A stretch of 64,000 nt of DNA from Luzula sylvatica (lineage: Eukaryota > Streptophyta > Magnoliopsida > Poales > Juncaceae): assembly GCA_946800325.1 (NCBI GenBank), contig OX326957.1, positions 50,773,798 through 50,837,797 of the forward strand. The letters are read 5' to 3'. This document shows positions 36,930-49,835 of the stretch, piece by piece. The notes under the pieces were generated by a model. That model did not search any database and was not told where the DNA came from. It was given only the letters and a program-made list of their open reading frames with translations. The translations under genes and the position numbers were made by a program. Numbering within the stretch: position 1 is the stretch's first letter; each line of letters begins with the position of its first letter.

Positions 36930-37949
36930 TGAAAGAAATACAGTTTCGGATCAACCGTAAAAGTGTACACAAGGATGAATGAATGTAAGCGTACATTTGT
37001 AGCCATAACTTTCAGTGGGAAAATCCGATTTGAATTGTTCAAATTGGGTTAGATAGATAATGAGATTATCTATAACCTTCATGTAGAAATATATTTCATA
37101 TGAACGAAATATAAGTGTCGTTTATGTGAAATACCGAAAGGGTGCAACAGTATGATATACAGTTAGTAAAACAGTCATAACATTTGCATACGAACTCCAA
37201 TTTTACTGGACCAAATTGGGTTGTGTAGATAATAAGATTATCTACAACTTTTATGTTGGTTGATTGTCTGTCAGAGATATTTATCAATTTGGTCTGGACA
37301 AAATACTGAACATGTTCATGCACTTTTCTGTGTGAAAGGGATTATATTGGATATACATGCCTCTTGGCTAATCCTAATCCTATTTGATATAAATAGGATA
37401 CTTTCTCTCTCATCCTAACTAAGCAATTGAGCAATTCATTCTGCCAAATACACCAAAAGAAAGAGATAATTCAGATTTAATCTTTCTATAGTGAAAAGGT
37501 GCGAAGAGAGAGAAATCGAGAAAAGAGTTTCTCGAAAGATAGAGAATCAATTCGATCGAGCAAGTTCGCCGGTGCATCGTCTAGGCAGTTGCATCCGCGA
37601 CCGACGTCTTACGAATCAAGGTGGATACAAGTAGAGGAGCGACACTTGTGGCTCTTTCGGTTGTGATCGATTCAGACGAGTAGATTCAGTCGGAGACGAA
37701 ATCGAGCGAATCGGCGAAGTCAAAAAACGGTGAAAGACGCGTGGTGTGGGACGCGCGGATTGTCACCAACGTGACAGGAGATAGAAGGCAGTGATCAACC
37801 CTTCGAGTGCAATCAATTTTGCACCGGTATGAATCTGTCCTTCTATTTGCATCGTACCCTTGATGTCATGGCGTGATCTCGGGAATCGGGGAACCGGACC
37901 GGGCCTTCATTCCGCTGCGCGGGCCCGGGGTCGGGGATATTCCCCTTCA
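36930..37949 (+). repeat. LTR A6 (3' LTR)
   Basis: 1020 bp, TGAAAGAAATACAG ... TTCCCCTTCA. The R-U5 half is almost identical to A5, including the CAAATACACCAAAAG phrase private to this pair. This confirms A5 and A6 as one LTR pair. Confidence 0.92.
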
Positions 37950-39103
37950 GTAAGTTACAACGATCCATTTATGGATTGAAACAAGCATCTCGAAGTTGGA
38001 ATATACGATTTGATGAAGTTATAAGCGAGTATAATTTTATCAAAAACGTAGATGAACCTTGTGTATACAAGAAGGTAAGTGGGAGCCGTATTGTGTTTCT
38101 TGTTCTTTATGTGGACGATATATTGCTCATAGGAAACGATATTCCGATGCTTACGGAAGTTAAAAAATATTTAACGAGTCGTTTCTCTATGAAAGACTTA
38201 GGCGAGGCAGCTTATATATTAGGCGTAAAAATCTATAGAGATAGATCTAAAAGACTCCTTGGTTTAAGTCAAAGTACGTATATTGAAAAGGTATTGCATA
38301 AATTTGCAATGGAAAATTCCAAGAAGGGATTTATACCTATGTCGCATGGTATTAATTTCTCGAAAAATCAATGTCCGACATCGATTGAAGATAAGAAATT
38401 AATGTCTGATGTTCCATACGCTTCGGCGGTAGGATCCATCATGTATGCCATGATATGTACTCGTCCAGACGTATCATATGCCTTAAGCGTTGTTTCACGC
38501 TATCAATCGAATCCTGGTGAAGCACATTGGATTGCGGTTAAATCTATCCTTAAATACTTACGTAGAACAAAGGATCTCTTTCTCGTATATGGTGGTACTA
38601 GTGAAGACCTAATTGTTAAAGGATATACCGACGCTAGTTTTCAAACATGTATTGATGACTTTAGGTCTCAATCAGGTTATGTGTTTTGTCTAAATGGCGG
38701 TGCGGTAGTTTGGAAGAGTTCCAAACAACCTACGATAGCTGATTCCACTACATAAGCGAAATATATCGCAGCTTCGGAAGCAGCAAAAGAAGCGGATTGG
38801 ATGCGTAAATTCATCCGGGAACTTGGAGTAGTCCCAAGCATTATGAAACCCATTGGCGTATAATGCGACAATTCGGGTGCGATCTCTCAAGCTAAAGAAC
38901 CTAGATCACATCACCGTTCTAAACATATTCTCCGGAAGTTTCATTTGATTCGTGAAATTTTGCAACGCAAGGAAGTTGCCATAATGAAAATTAATACTGA
39001 CGACAACGTGGCGGACCCGTTTACGAAATCATTAGCTCAAGCCAAGCATGATAGGCATACTCGCAACATTGGTTTAAGATATCTAGTGGAGGAATTGAAT
39101 TAG
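37950..39103 (+). pseudogene. Element B pol, last part
   Basis: After the A5-A6 insert the RT frame resumes with SIYGLKQASRSW. YVDD (VLYVDDILLIG) is present near 38106. RNase H begins near GYTDASF. In-frame TAA stops stand at 38753 (in the DSTT block) and about 38863 (before CDNSGAI). It ends GLRYLVEELN with TAG at 39101-39103. Confidence 0.88.
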
Positions 39104-40275
39104 GGATTATATTTAGCTATCTCATCCCAATATTCCTTAGTAATTTCGTAAACGATGTATTATTAGTTCTATAAATAAATGTAATCAATAAATGTAAAAA
39201 CTTTTTATTTTTTTAATAAAATATTTAGTTTTGTTTATTCTACAATTTAGCTTTATTTTAACTTGTGTGTCGGGTTATATAATTAGTTATATTAATCCAG
39301 ATGTATATCTCGAAATATGAGCGTTTAGTATAATAAGATTTACTAAGTAAAGACGTCATATATTAAATACTTAAAATAAATGTTATTTAAAACGAAATTT
39401 AATAAGAGTATATATTTCGAAATTGTCCCTATTTATGATTAGGATATTTAATGAGTTAAATATATTCTATTATATGATAATAGACTAACATGATTAGTAT
39501 GTTTGCCGAGGTGATGATTCAGCTTTACTAATCATTGACAAAAGAGCGTGTCAAATCGGAAATATAGTTACATATAGTTGATATGTATGGACTTGACCAA
39601 AAGGTGCGAATTCATAACATGGTTTAGTCATTAAAAATGAATCGCAACGAATAGGTTTTGGTAGCTTCATACTTGAGATAACACTTGATTAATTTTTATA
39701 CGTAGTTGCATACTTTGATATAGTTAACATTATTCCGTAAATGGCTAATAAGGCTATCATTGGGTGTGTCACGAAATATGAATATTAATGTGATTATCAA
39801 GATAGGAATTGTTCATTTCGAAAGAAATAGATATTTTGTTGGCCACCGATTGAATTAAATTAACATGTGCACAAATTGATATTGATCAATTGTTAAATTA
39901 ATTCATGAGAAATTGGAAAAACATTAAGTCAATTACATAAAGGGGATGACTATCACCATGCCTCGTCATTGACGGATATCACGAACAAGAGAACCAAAAT
40001 CGTATATCGAGATTAGGTATAAATGATGAAAGTCATTTAAATTCAATTTAACATGGGTAGCTATGATGGAGTGACTAGATCTCGCTCATAAGCTTGTAAG
40101 ACTTAGGCATAAGTTTACGGCCATCGTTAAGTTCAACCTACACGGTCACACATAGAAATGAGACAAGTCGGGCTTGAACAATAAGTATATAGGATATACA
40201 TAAACTCTCTAAAAATCATACATATATATGATATGTATAGTACGTTTTACGTACATATAAAATTGAGTGGGAGAC
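39104..40275 (+). other. Element B 3' non-coding region
   Basis: 1.17 kb, distantly like the A 3' region ('aacatgggtagctatgatggagtgactagat' type phrase). Ends at the purine tract gtgggagac. Confidence 0.75.
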
Positions 40276-41446
40276 TGAAGGAAATGCAGTTTCACATCTA
40301 CGGTAAAATCGTACGTATAAGGATATATGAACATGGTAGTTCATAGAAATATAACATGTGTATTAGATGCATATATGTATATATGATATACATAATTAGA
40401 TTGATAAGATAAGATTTTAGGAAAAATCTGTTTGGAACATTTTTACTAAAATGGACATAACTTTCGCATACGAACACCGATTTGGATGATTCAACTCTCA
40501 TAAGTTAGATAATTGGATTATATACAACTTTCATATTCAGTGGAAAAACATTTGAATAACGTAGGACGTTTATTCTAATGAAATACACGAAAGGTTACGG
40601 CAGTTCGACGAAAGGACGCGAACGTTTACTAAAACTAGCATAACTTTCGGACTGGATATCCAAATTGGATAAACTCGGATTTGATGGAAATGTGATAAGA
40701 TCATCTAGAAGTTTCGTTCAGAAAGTGCCTGTTAATTACGGACCTAAGTCGGTCGAAATTCCAGTTTAGTGAAAGTGTGTCTGCTGATTCTGCAGGAGAC
40801 ACATCTTTTGGTCAAATCTTCTAGAAACTTGTCCTTTCATGCATATAAAAGTATCATTTGATTGATTAAAGAGTGTCTATTTACTGGTAAAGGAATACGA
40901 GTTATTCTATAAATAGGACCCTAATCTCACTCAATCAAATCAATCTAAGCAACCATTATTTCCACTAATTAATCCAGTAATTAAGAGAGAGAAAAGTTCG
41001 CAGGAATTCTCCATTGATTCCGGCAAGAGTTTAAGCAAGAGTGATTACGAGGCGTCTAGGCAGTTTCGTGATTATCCGACGACTCCCGTTTCGCGGTGGA
41101 TACGAGTAGAGGTACGTATACGTTTGCGTACTAACGAGTTAAGTTCATCAACCGACGAGAAGACGAACGGAGAAAGACGACCGATTTGGGCGTGGGACGA
41201 ACCGGTACGAGCGAAAAGTTGCGAACGAAAAGGTGCGACGTGAACAGAAGTGAAGGCTTCGCAGCGACAAACCCTTCGTAAGCGATCAATTTCGCTAGGT
41301 ACAAATATTACGTTTATTAGATTTACGTTATATTAGTTATAGGCAATTTGATAAACAAATCGTAGATGAGATCTCGGGGATTTGTACTCCGTCGAGTCCA
41401 ATAATTATCCGCTGCGCGGACTCGATGGGGTGTAGATAACACAACA
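40276..41446 (+). repeat. LTR B2 (3' LTR, full length)
   Basis: 1171 bp, TGAAGGAAATGCAG ... AACACAACA. It has the U3 modules shared with A, and a U5 hairpin with stem TCGAGTCC/GGACTCGA. Confidence 0.92.
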
Positions 41447-42049
41447 ATGATCCCTCATAATACTTAAGTGATGGAAATGCCTTCCATATTCACAACCACT
41501 ATTTTCGGTACTACGTCTCACATGGGTTAAGGCCAAGCCGACATGAGTTATTGTAATTATCGATGGAGTGGCAAGCGTTAAATAGGGATTGATATGGGTT
41601 AAGGCCAAAACCGACTTATTAGTAGTTTATTTGAACGATATGTTGAGTATGGTTGTGACCTAACCGTCAAAGCCAATAATGGCTATGGCCAAAGCCGGCT
41701 TGATTGGAGTTCGGGACATAGATAGGATGCACACACATAAATGGGACCGTATATGATACGATCCATCACTGAAATCCTATAAAGGTACAAGAATCGCATA
41801 AGATGCGATTGGATATAATCCTACCTAAATAACGAGATCCCACTAGTCTGCCAAAGCAACTTGTGGGAGCATCATGATATATGGGTCTTGAGTGTTATGG
41901 ACTTGGAGTCCCGTATCGGTATGAGGGTTATCGATTCGATAAAATATCACTATAATATAATCATCATATAAGCCTATAAGATAAGTACGCAACGTTAGTA
42001 ATCAATCTTTTATTTTTATTTGTAGAATACGTCTTCTAGTAACACCAAC
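41447..42049 (+). other. A4-element leader, right part, and gag start
   Basis: Begins with the ATGAT target copy and continues the A leader. At 42029 the gag start reads ACG TCT TCT AGT AAC instead of ATG, so the start codon is lost. After about seven codons Gypsy C inserts. Confidence 0.75.
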
Positions 42050-42360
42050 TGATAAGAGGAAAATAAAGCACCTTTGTGATATCTAATTTGGAGATTTTAG
42101 CTCTTTTGAATCACAACTTCATTACAGATTTTAGGGAGAATTTCTCGGCAATCCAAGAGTGTAGTTGCCTTCCTCTCCTTGCGCCGATAAAATCAATATA
42201 TCATACCGAAAACCACTCACACATTAGCCACTATTCATGCCCACCTACCTCACCTACAATCCCCAAACTACCCTCAATCCTCTCACCCATCTCTTGGCCA
42301 ATGGAAAAGCCCCAAGGATACTATAAATAGAACCCAAGGGCACATGGGCAGGAGGACACT

Positions 42361-42433
<73 letters not shown>

Positions 42434-42574
42434 CACTTCCAAGATCCATCAAGAACATCAAGAACCTTACAAGAACTCATTCGATTGCTCGGGTGATTGA
42501 CTCTTAAATTCGGGGCTTGCTCCTTCTAGAGTGGACACACCATTAAAGAAGGGTTGAAGGAGTTTCCTCTCCAA

Positions 42575-42855
42575 TTCGACCGTGACTCGGACATTCTTCC
42601 TTTCGACAAATCAACCCTTCTTCGAGACAATACCATGACTCGGGGATTTCCTCATTTCGGGAACCGTGGAGTTGTGTTGAGCCGTGACTCGGTGGTTTCC
42701 TCCTTCGGAGCTTAGCGAATGTGTCAACCATGACTCGGAGTCTCTCCTTTTGGTGACCTTTCATCGAGTTTGTCCGTGACTCGAGGATTCTTTCCTTTCG
42801 GTGACCAACTAAGCAAGTTTGCCGTGACTCGGGAATTCCCCTTTCGGTGGTTAAT
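42575..42855 (+). repeat. Tandem ~48-bp repeat in LTR C1
   Basis: Six degenerate copies keyed by CCGTGACTCGG followed by a CCTTTCGG phrase, at about 42581, 42632, 42682, 42729, 42774 and 42823. The same array is in C2 at about 53436-53715. Confidence 0.8.
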
Positions 42856-43150
42856 CGATCAAAGACATTAGAAGACTAGGAAGCTCTTCATGACACGTTG
42901 AGCTAGCTTGCTTCTTCTAGGTGTACTCTTTCTCATCTTGTAATTCTTGTTTGTTGAATGATGGTTTAAAGTTGTGTTAAGAGAATCTTGTTTGAATCAA
43001 ATCTTTGTTCTAAATCTTGCTCTTGAACTTGATATTTTTGTTCTTCTTTACTTCCTTAATCTTAGTTTAATACGTTCTTAAATCAATCCTTAAACAAATC
43101 TTAATTCAGTCCCTCAAATAAAAATAACAAAACTCGAAATCCAGTATATA

Positions 43151-43448
43151 TTCCGTTATAACGGAACACTCTCTGCGTTACAATGGACTAGACGGTTTGT
43201 ACCTCATTTTCAGTCTGTTAGAACTTCGTTGTAACGAACCTAGAACTCCGTTGTAACGGACCAGTGATGAATTTTATTAAGGAGCATCAATATAAGTGCG
43301 TTGTAACGGACATACTGGTCCGTTATAACGGACTAGTGTTGTGCGTTCTAACGGAATATCCTCCGTTGTAACGGACTTTCATAACATCCTCAGCGTTAGA
43401 ATTTCCACCCTGTCCGTTGTAACGGACCCTTATTCCGTTGTAACGGAC
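43151..43448. repeat. Dyad array in LTR C1 (5 pairs)
   Basis: Units start at 43151/43173, 43224/43246, 43296/43318, 43341/43361 and 43412/43433; steps 22, 22, 22, 20 and 21 bp. The consensus TCCGTTGTAACGGA equals that of the Copia A leaders. Confidence 0.9.
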
Positions 43449-43759
43449 TATCTCCTGGGAATCCTTCTTGCTAATTCTTGTCTAATTTGGATTCATACCT
43501 TGACGCATTAACTCCTCGTGGAACGAACTTTCATATTTCCACTATACACATATATTTCCAAACTTGTTGATTGAATCGGGTTTTCACATACAACGATATT
43601 TCGAATTTGAGTAGTCACTGAAAATTCCGTTCATCAAATGACGCCGCTGCCGGGGAGTAGTGTTTAAGTCAAGATTTTTAATCAAAATTTGAATCTCTAA
43701 TTCAAGAACTCATTTACTCATATCTTTGCTTTTTCTTTGATCATTCTAGGTGTGGACAA

Positions 43760-44947
43760 GTGATCTATATGCACAACACAAGATCAAGAAAGGGCAAACT
43801 ACTTCCATTTGAAAAAGAAATTTCAAGAAAGAATAGGAACTCCAAGAAATACAACAAAGCAAATCAAGAAGATAAAGAAGAGCATCTCAATCTAAATCAA
43901 ACATCTTCTTCTCTCTCTACTCCTTTTAATTCAAATATGGGTGAAGAGATTAGGGCAACAAGACCAAAGACCTTAAGAGAACTAGTGGCTCCAAATGTAG
44001 AAGAAGATAACTACAATTTTATTAGGCCAAACGTTCCAAATTTTAAGGCCAACCCAAGCATTACAAATTCTCTCCCTATATTTAATGGAAAAGTCAATGA
44101 AAACCCTCATAAACACTTGAAAGATTTCAAAATTCAATGCAACATTTATGCAAGTTATGAAGCTTTTAATGATATCTTACTTCTCATTTTTCCTTATTCT
44201 CTAGGGGAAGGGCCAAAGGATTGGTTCTACAATCTCCGAGGAAATCTAGATTTCAACGAAGTCGCGAGACGATTCAAAGACAAGTACTATCCTCATACGA
44301 GATTGGCGGCAATTCGACGCGAACTCTTGGCAATCACACAAAAACCGAACGAAGTACTTCACGAATATTATGAGAGGTTCAATCGTTTGTGCGAAGAATG
44401 TCCAAGCCATAACCTCGGCGAACCTTATCTTTTCGATCAATTTATTCAAGGGCTAAGATATAGCGAAAGCCAACTTCTCAATGCTTCTGCGGGAGGGAGC
44501 ATCGCGAACAAAGAATTGGACGAGGTGAAAAAGCTTATCGAGGCAATGGCATCTAACTCTCAATCAAGAAGAAACGTCAAATTTCGAGTAAATGCATGTA
44601 GAGACCTCAATGCCGACATGTTAAACAATAAGCTCGAGATAATCATGAAAGCTTTGGCAAAAGACGAAACAAAATCGTGTGCGGTTTGTCTCGCTAAAAC
44701 TCACCATACCGATGAATGCCCAAGTGTCGTAGAAGAAAACGCAAGCGCGATGTACACGAAATTTGATAACTCAAACACGTATAACCAAATCTCTGAAACC
44801 ATCCCAACTTTAGTTGGTCGAATCCCAACAATGCTCAACCCGACCCGTATCGACAAACGGTTGCAAAACCGGCCACGTACCAACATCCAAATGCAACACA
44901 AGCGGTTCAAAAATCGCTTCCAACTCAAGACCCAAATCAAGAAATGA
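43760..44947 (+). pseudogene. Gypsy C gag
   Basis: Athila/Tat-like gag. TLRELVAP near residue 70, then FNGKVNENPHKHLKDF and the capsid-like part with WFYNLRG and FKDKYYP. A CCHC-like knuckle CAVCLAKTHHTDEC lies near 44678. A frameshift near 44940 moves the frame. Confidence 0.85.
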
Positions 44948-45788
44948 AGATAATGGAGAATATGGAGAAGTCTAACGAAGTTGGGAGACAAGTGATGAAG
45001 CAAGATATTGGAGGGTTAAAGCAAGAAATTTCGAACACAAATCGCCATGTGGGAAATTTGGAGACTCAAATGAATCAAATGGCTACTCGACTCAACGCCC
45101 TCGAAACTCAAGGTTCGTCCCGATTACAATCTCAACCTCTAGCACCACTTGAGCAAAGGCACGTGAATGCAATATCGCTTCGAAGCGGTAAGGAAGTAGG
45201 TACAAGCTCGAAGAAAGCAAAGGAGGTGGAAGAAGAGAAAGAATTGGAGGTACCGGTCCAAAAGGAAGTGTCAAAACAAGCTTCAACGAGCCGAGAAATT
45301 CTGCCCCAAGCGAGGGAACACGAGATAGCGGTTCAAGTCAAGCCGCCTTTCCCAAATCGTCTAGCAAAACCGGTCGAATCGAACAATGATGTGCTCACGA
45401 TTCTCAAAAAGGTAGAAGTTAATATTCCTCTCATTAAAGCTATTAAAGAGGTACCGAGACTAGCCAAATACCTCAAGGAGCTTTGCACGAATAAGAGGAA
45501 AATCAAGGGACACGAAACGATAAGTATGGGGGAAAGTGTGTCGGCCCTCTCGAAGAAAATCAAGCTTCGATCAATGTTATGCCATACTCGGTCTATGTCA
45601 CTCTCGATCTCGGCCCTCTCGAAGAAACCCAAGTAGTGATTCAACTCGTCGATCGATCAACGACAATACCGGTTGGAGTGATCGAAGACGTACTTGTAAC
45701 GGTGAATGGATTGCTCTTTCCGGCGGATTTCTATGTGTTGGATATGAATGAAGGCAAGAACGACTCGACCCCAATTCTCCTTGGGAGA
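44944..45788 (+). pseudogene. Gypsy C gag end and protease remnant
   Basis: Continues with a coiled-coil-like stretch, NAISLRSGKEV, then PPFPNRLAKPV and LKELCTNKRKIKGHE. The first half of protease, including its catalytic Asp, is missing. The second half (INVMPYSVY, PADFYVLDM, PILLGR) is in another frame. A 17-bp phrase cggccctctcgaagaaa occurs on both sides (about 45543 and 45611). The frame is then cut by solo LTR F. Confidence 0.8.
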
Positions 45789-47774
45789 TGATAAGGAGAT
45801 TTTTCATCAATTTTTACATGCACAAAATATAGAATTTAAACACATAAATATGATTAAAGTATACCAAATATTCATAATTCCAATTTATTGAGATTAAATA
45901 CTTTAATATGTGTTTTGTGTTAATTTTAGGTGAAAAGTGCAAAATCTCGCAAAACCAGGACTGTAGATGGATCGGTCTCGTCGTGCCGATCGATTTGATA
46001 TATCATATGATGATATTTGACGGAAGCATGAGAGAGAAATCGAGCTTTAACTTCAAACGGGTCAAAAGTGACTCGTTACACGGATTACAAACTCCATGAC
46101 GTGATTTAAACCTCTCCTTAATTTTCTGTGGTGGTCAGAACTCTCCAGCCCACGTAACGAGTCAAGTTCCTCCTCTCCAATAGCCCAGTACACGAAGAAC
46201 AACACACTCTGACCAGTCAAGTAATTTCGCCATCTGGATTCTCTGCATTTTTGTATTCCGTGTTCCTCAACCTACTCGCCACACCGAAGGTTACAAAGTT
46301 GATCTCGCACAAGATCTTGCCTAAGACCGGTCAAAGCTCTAACCACCTTGATCTTTGGTGAATCCCAAACCGTGTGGTCCACGCTGCTATCTTATTAACC
46401 CTCTCTCTCAGCACCATTTCACGATCGGCCACACAAGAATAACCACGGAGTATCAAGGCCGGTTGTTTGAACCAATTGTTTTGGCTCCTTCCAGTCAAAT
46501 GAACCCTCCATTTACATATTAATGGACGTCTCCATTAAAAGGCCCAAAGAATAAATAGAGAAGAGAATAAAGGCCCACAGTCTCCATTACTTTTTGAAAT
46601 GGAGGCAAGTGCAGATATTTTTGCGAATTTAAGAGGATTTTCAGCTCATTTAATCTTGATCAGTAGGAGAAGTTTGCAATCGTATTTTTGGATTTTCTCG
46701 GTTGTCCGATGTTTCTCTCCTACTCCCTCACTCTCTACGAGTCTCGAAGTTTCTCTCCTACTCCCATCATTCCTCTCAAGACGTGACGGAGCAAGGACGA
46801 CGCCAAGATCCAACTTGGACTTCTTCAAGATTTGAATAAGATTTGTTTGTGGATCTGTTATATATGATAAGATACAATTTGTAGAATTTTTGTGGATTTT
46901 ATTTCGTAATTTTCCTATTTTTCCCTTGTGAAATACTCAATTGTTTTGTGCTGTTTTGATAATTCGATTTAAAATAGAAAAAAAACTCAAAAATAATTTC
47001 TTCTCGATATCACTGTTTATATCTAGATCTGTAGTTTAATATAGTTTTTAAATAAATCAATTCTCTGCCATTTTCTATTTGTTGTTGATTTTACAAAATT
47101 AGCTTGTTAAGGACTAAATTGTAAATTGGTGAGAAATCTTAATTCTGAACATCTTTATCTGTACTGTTTGGATCAATTTTAGAACTGTTTAAATTCCAAT
47201 TTTCATTAGAGATTTTAGATCTGATATCAATCTGGAATTAGGATTTTAATTGATTTTGTTTGATATAATTTTCGATTTGATATGAATTTCTGGAAACTGC
47301 TTCTCAATAAAAATTCTTCTGGACCTTTTCGTGATCTTCCAGGGGACTATTTGTAATTAGATCATTACTTTTTACTGAAAGCTCAGAACTGTGAAATTCT
47401 TTCGTCCTTCATCTCAGTATTCAATTTTCAATCTTTGTACGAAATTTGAGATTTAATTTTGTGATCTATATTTTTTGAGAAATATTTAATGCCTAAAATA
47501 GCCTTGTGATCAAATATCTTTATAAATTCGAAACTTGTGTGTGTAAAAATGAGATTTTGACCAGAGATTTGTGAAGATTAAACATTGATTGTGACAAAAT
47601 ATTATAGCCTCTGGACCAATAGAAACATTTCTTGAATTGAGAATTCGATTATACGCAAAATTTCCTTGGAACGAACCTATACTTATCGCTTTGATTAGTA
47701 TTTGTTATAAATTGTTTTGATCAACTCGTGAAATTGAAATTACACATTTTAATGACCTATTTTACGTGTTATCA
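45789..47774. mobile_element. Solo LTR F in Gypsy C
   Basis: 1986 bp starting TGATAAGGAG and ending GTTATCA, so the ends form TGATAA/TTATCA. The 5-bp target copies GGAGA stand at 45784-45788 and 47775-47779. Removing it rejoins the C polyprotein across the protease-RT linker. No internal genes. A possible TATA-like ATAAATA lies near 46550. Gypsy-like by its length and ends; not the same family as C. Confidence 0.85.
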
Positions 47775-47791
47775 GGAGACCATTCTTAAAA

Positions 47792-48872
47792 ATGGCTCGA
47801 ACCAAAATCGATGTACACGCGGGAGAGCTCACCATGGAGTTCGATGATGAGCTAATAAAATTCAATATTTTTGATAAACTAAAAGAACCAATGCAAGGTA
47901 CTCTCAACTTGAGCGTGCTTGATGTGATCGATAAATGCGTGCAAGAATTTTCGAATCGAATTTTTCAAGATTCTCAAGAACACGCGACCACATTGTTCGA
48001 GGAACTCGAGGGATTCGAGGAGTCACTTTTCAAGGCCAAGTCGGAGTTCGAAGAAGAAAAGAGTGAAGTTCAAGCAATTTCATTTGGGGAGCTCGAAATT
48101 CCGATGCAAAGAACCCCACCTTCAACCGAGCAACCGCCAAGGTCAGAATTAAAATCGCTTCCAAATGGATTGAAATATGTGTTTTTAGATGAAGGAGGAA
48201 CATTGCCGGTCATAACCGCTTCGAGCTTATCAAGTGAAGAAGAAGGGAAGCTAGTAGAAGTGCTCAAGAAAAACAAGAAGGCGTTTGGATGGACTCTCTC
48301 CGACATACCGGGCATTAGCCTGTCAATGTGCACGCATCGAATCCTCCTCGAAGACGAATCAAAACCTTTGAGGGAGCCTCAACGAAGACTCAACCCGCCC
48401 ATGATGGAAGTGGTAAAGAAAGAGGTGATCAAGCTCTTGGATGCGGGTATCATCTATCCCATTACCGATTCGAAATGGGTTTCGCCGATTCATGTGGTAC
48501 CAAAGAAAACGGGAATAACCATTGTTGAGAATGAAGAAGGCGAACAAGTACCAACAAGGATCCAAAATGGGTGGCGAGTTTGTATCGATTATAGGAAGTT
48601 GAACAAGGCGACAAAGAAAGATCACTTTCCTCTTCCATTCATCGATCAAATGCTCGAAAGACTCGCGGGCAAACCATACTATTGTTTCCTCGATGGATTC
48701 TTGGGGTATTTTCAAATTCCAATCGCACTCGAAGATCAAGAGAAGACGACTTTCACATGCCCGTTTGGAACTTTCGCTTATCGACGCATGCCCTTCGACC
48801 TATGCAATGCTCCCGACACATTTCAAAGGTGTATGCTCTCTATTTTCTCCGATTTTATTTCTAAATTAATTT
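47792..48872 (+). pseudogene. Gypsy C RT, first part
   Basis: TKIDVHAGELTMEFD (linker), then GWTLSDIPGI, KWVSPIHVVPKK, WRVCIDYRKLNKAT and FGTFAYRRMPF. A frameshift in a T-run near 48870 lies just before the catalytic FMDD, which is in the next frame at 48876. Confidence 0.9.
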
Positions 48873-49835
48873 TTTATGGATGACTTTTCGATATTTGGAG
48901 ATTCTTTCGAATCTTGCTTAGGCAATTTATCACAAATACTCGAAAAGTGCATCGAAGCTAACCTTGTTTTAAACTTTGAGAAATGCCACTTTACGGTGAG
49001 CGAAGGAATCATTTTAGGTCATTTAATCTCAAAGGAGGGCATAGAGGTTGACAAAGCAAAAATTGACGTAATCAAAACGCATCCTTATCCAAAAACGGTA
49101 AAAGACGTGAGATCCTTTCTCGGGCATGCCGGTTTCTATCGAAGGTTTATTCAAGACTTTTCGAAGATCTCTCAACCAATGTGCCATCTCCTTCAAAAAG
49201 ACGTGAAATTCGAGTTCGATGAGAAGTGCGAGAATGTATTCGACATGCTCAAGGAGAAGCTTTGCTCGGCACCGATTATCAAGCCCCCAAATTGGGAACT
49301 TCCATTCGAAATCATGTGCGATGCAAGCGATTCTAGTGTGGGTGCGGTTCTTGGCCAAATGATAGGTAAATATCCTCACGTCATCGCATATGCCTCGAAA
49401 ACACTCGACCATGCGCAAAAGAATTACCCCACAACCGAAAAGGAGCTTCTTGCCATCGTGTTTGCCTTGGAGAAATTTCGATCTTAACTTTTGGGTACCA
49501 AGGTAATAGTGTTCTCGGATCATGGAGCTCTCAAGCACCTAATGAAAAAGAAGGAATGTAAGCCGAGATTGCTTTGGTGGATCGTATTACTCCAAGAGTT
49601 TGATCTCGAAATAAAGGATAAAAAGGAATGCGAGAATTTAGTTGCGTATCACCTAAGCCGACTCCCTTTGGGGGAAGATGATGTACCAATCCGAGACGAC
49701 TTCCCCGAAGAACATATCCTCGCGGCACATCTCGACACACCTTGGTACGCCGATTTGGTGAATTACATGGTCACCAAGAAGTTCCCTTCAAACCTACCAC
49801 ATGCTCAACGCGATAAGATAAAGGGTGACTCATGA
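48873..49835 (+). pseudogene. Gypsy C RT end and RNase H
   Basis: FMDDFSIFG, then GHLISKEGI, FLGHAGFYRRFI, the RNase H Asp in CDASDSSVGAVLGQ and TEKELLAIVFALEKFR. An in-frame TAA stands at about 49485. After it comes SDHGALKHL. The conserved Asp of the 'ADHLSR' box is Tyr (VAYHLSRL). A second stop, TGA, lies at 49833. Confidence 0.88.

Larger units (their letters stand above)
31611..37949 (+). mobile_element. Copia element A5-A6 with captured D fragment
   Basis: LTRs 31611-32620 and 36930-37949, flanked by GCAAG (31606-31610) and GTAAG (37950-37954), a target duplication with one change. It splits element B inside RT. Its inside is an A leader (32621-33513), half of a D element (33514-36766) and 163 bp of A 3' region. 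It has no A gag-pol at all, and its PBS is deleted. Confidence 0.9.
26922..41446 (+). mobile_element. Copia element B (holds A5-A6)
   Basis: LTRs 26922-27848 and 40276-41446, PBS at 27849, gag-pol in pieces, purine tract gagtgggaga before 40276. Perfect target duplication ATGAT at 26917-26921 and 41447-41451. It sits in the leader of the A4 element, whose sequence continues on both sides. Without its own insert it is about 8.2 kb. Confidence 0.93.
42050..43636 (+). repeat. LTR C1 (5' LTR)
   Basis: 1587 bp, TGATAAGAGG ... GTTCATCA. TATAAATA at 42322, then a (CT)n tract (about 42364-42429) near the expected transcript start, a tandem 48-bp repeat zone and a dyad array in the transcribed part. 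Confidence 0.9.

Noticed and set aside
42254..42480. Minus-strand Arg-Glu-rich frames
   Set aside because: By-products of the (CT)n tract in LTR C1.
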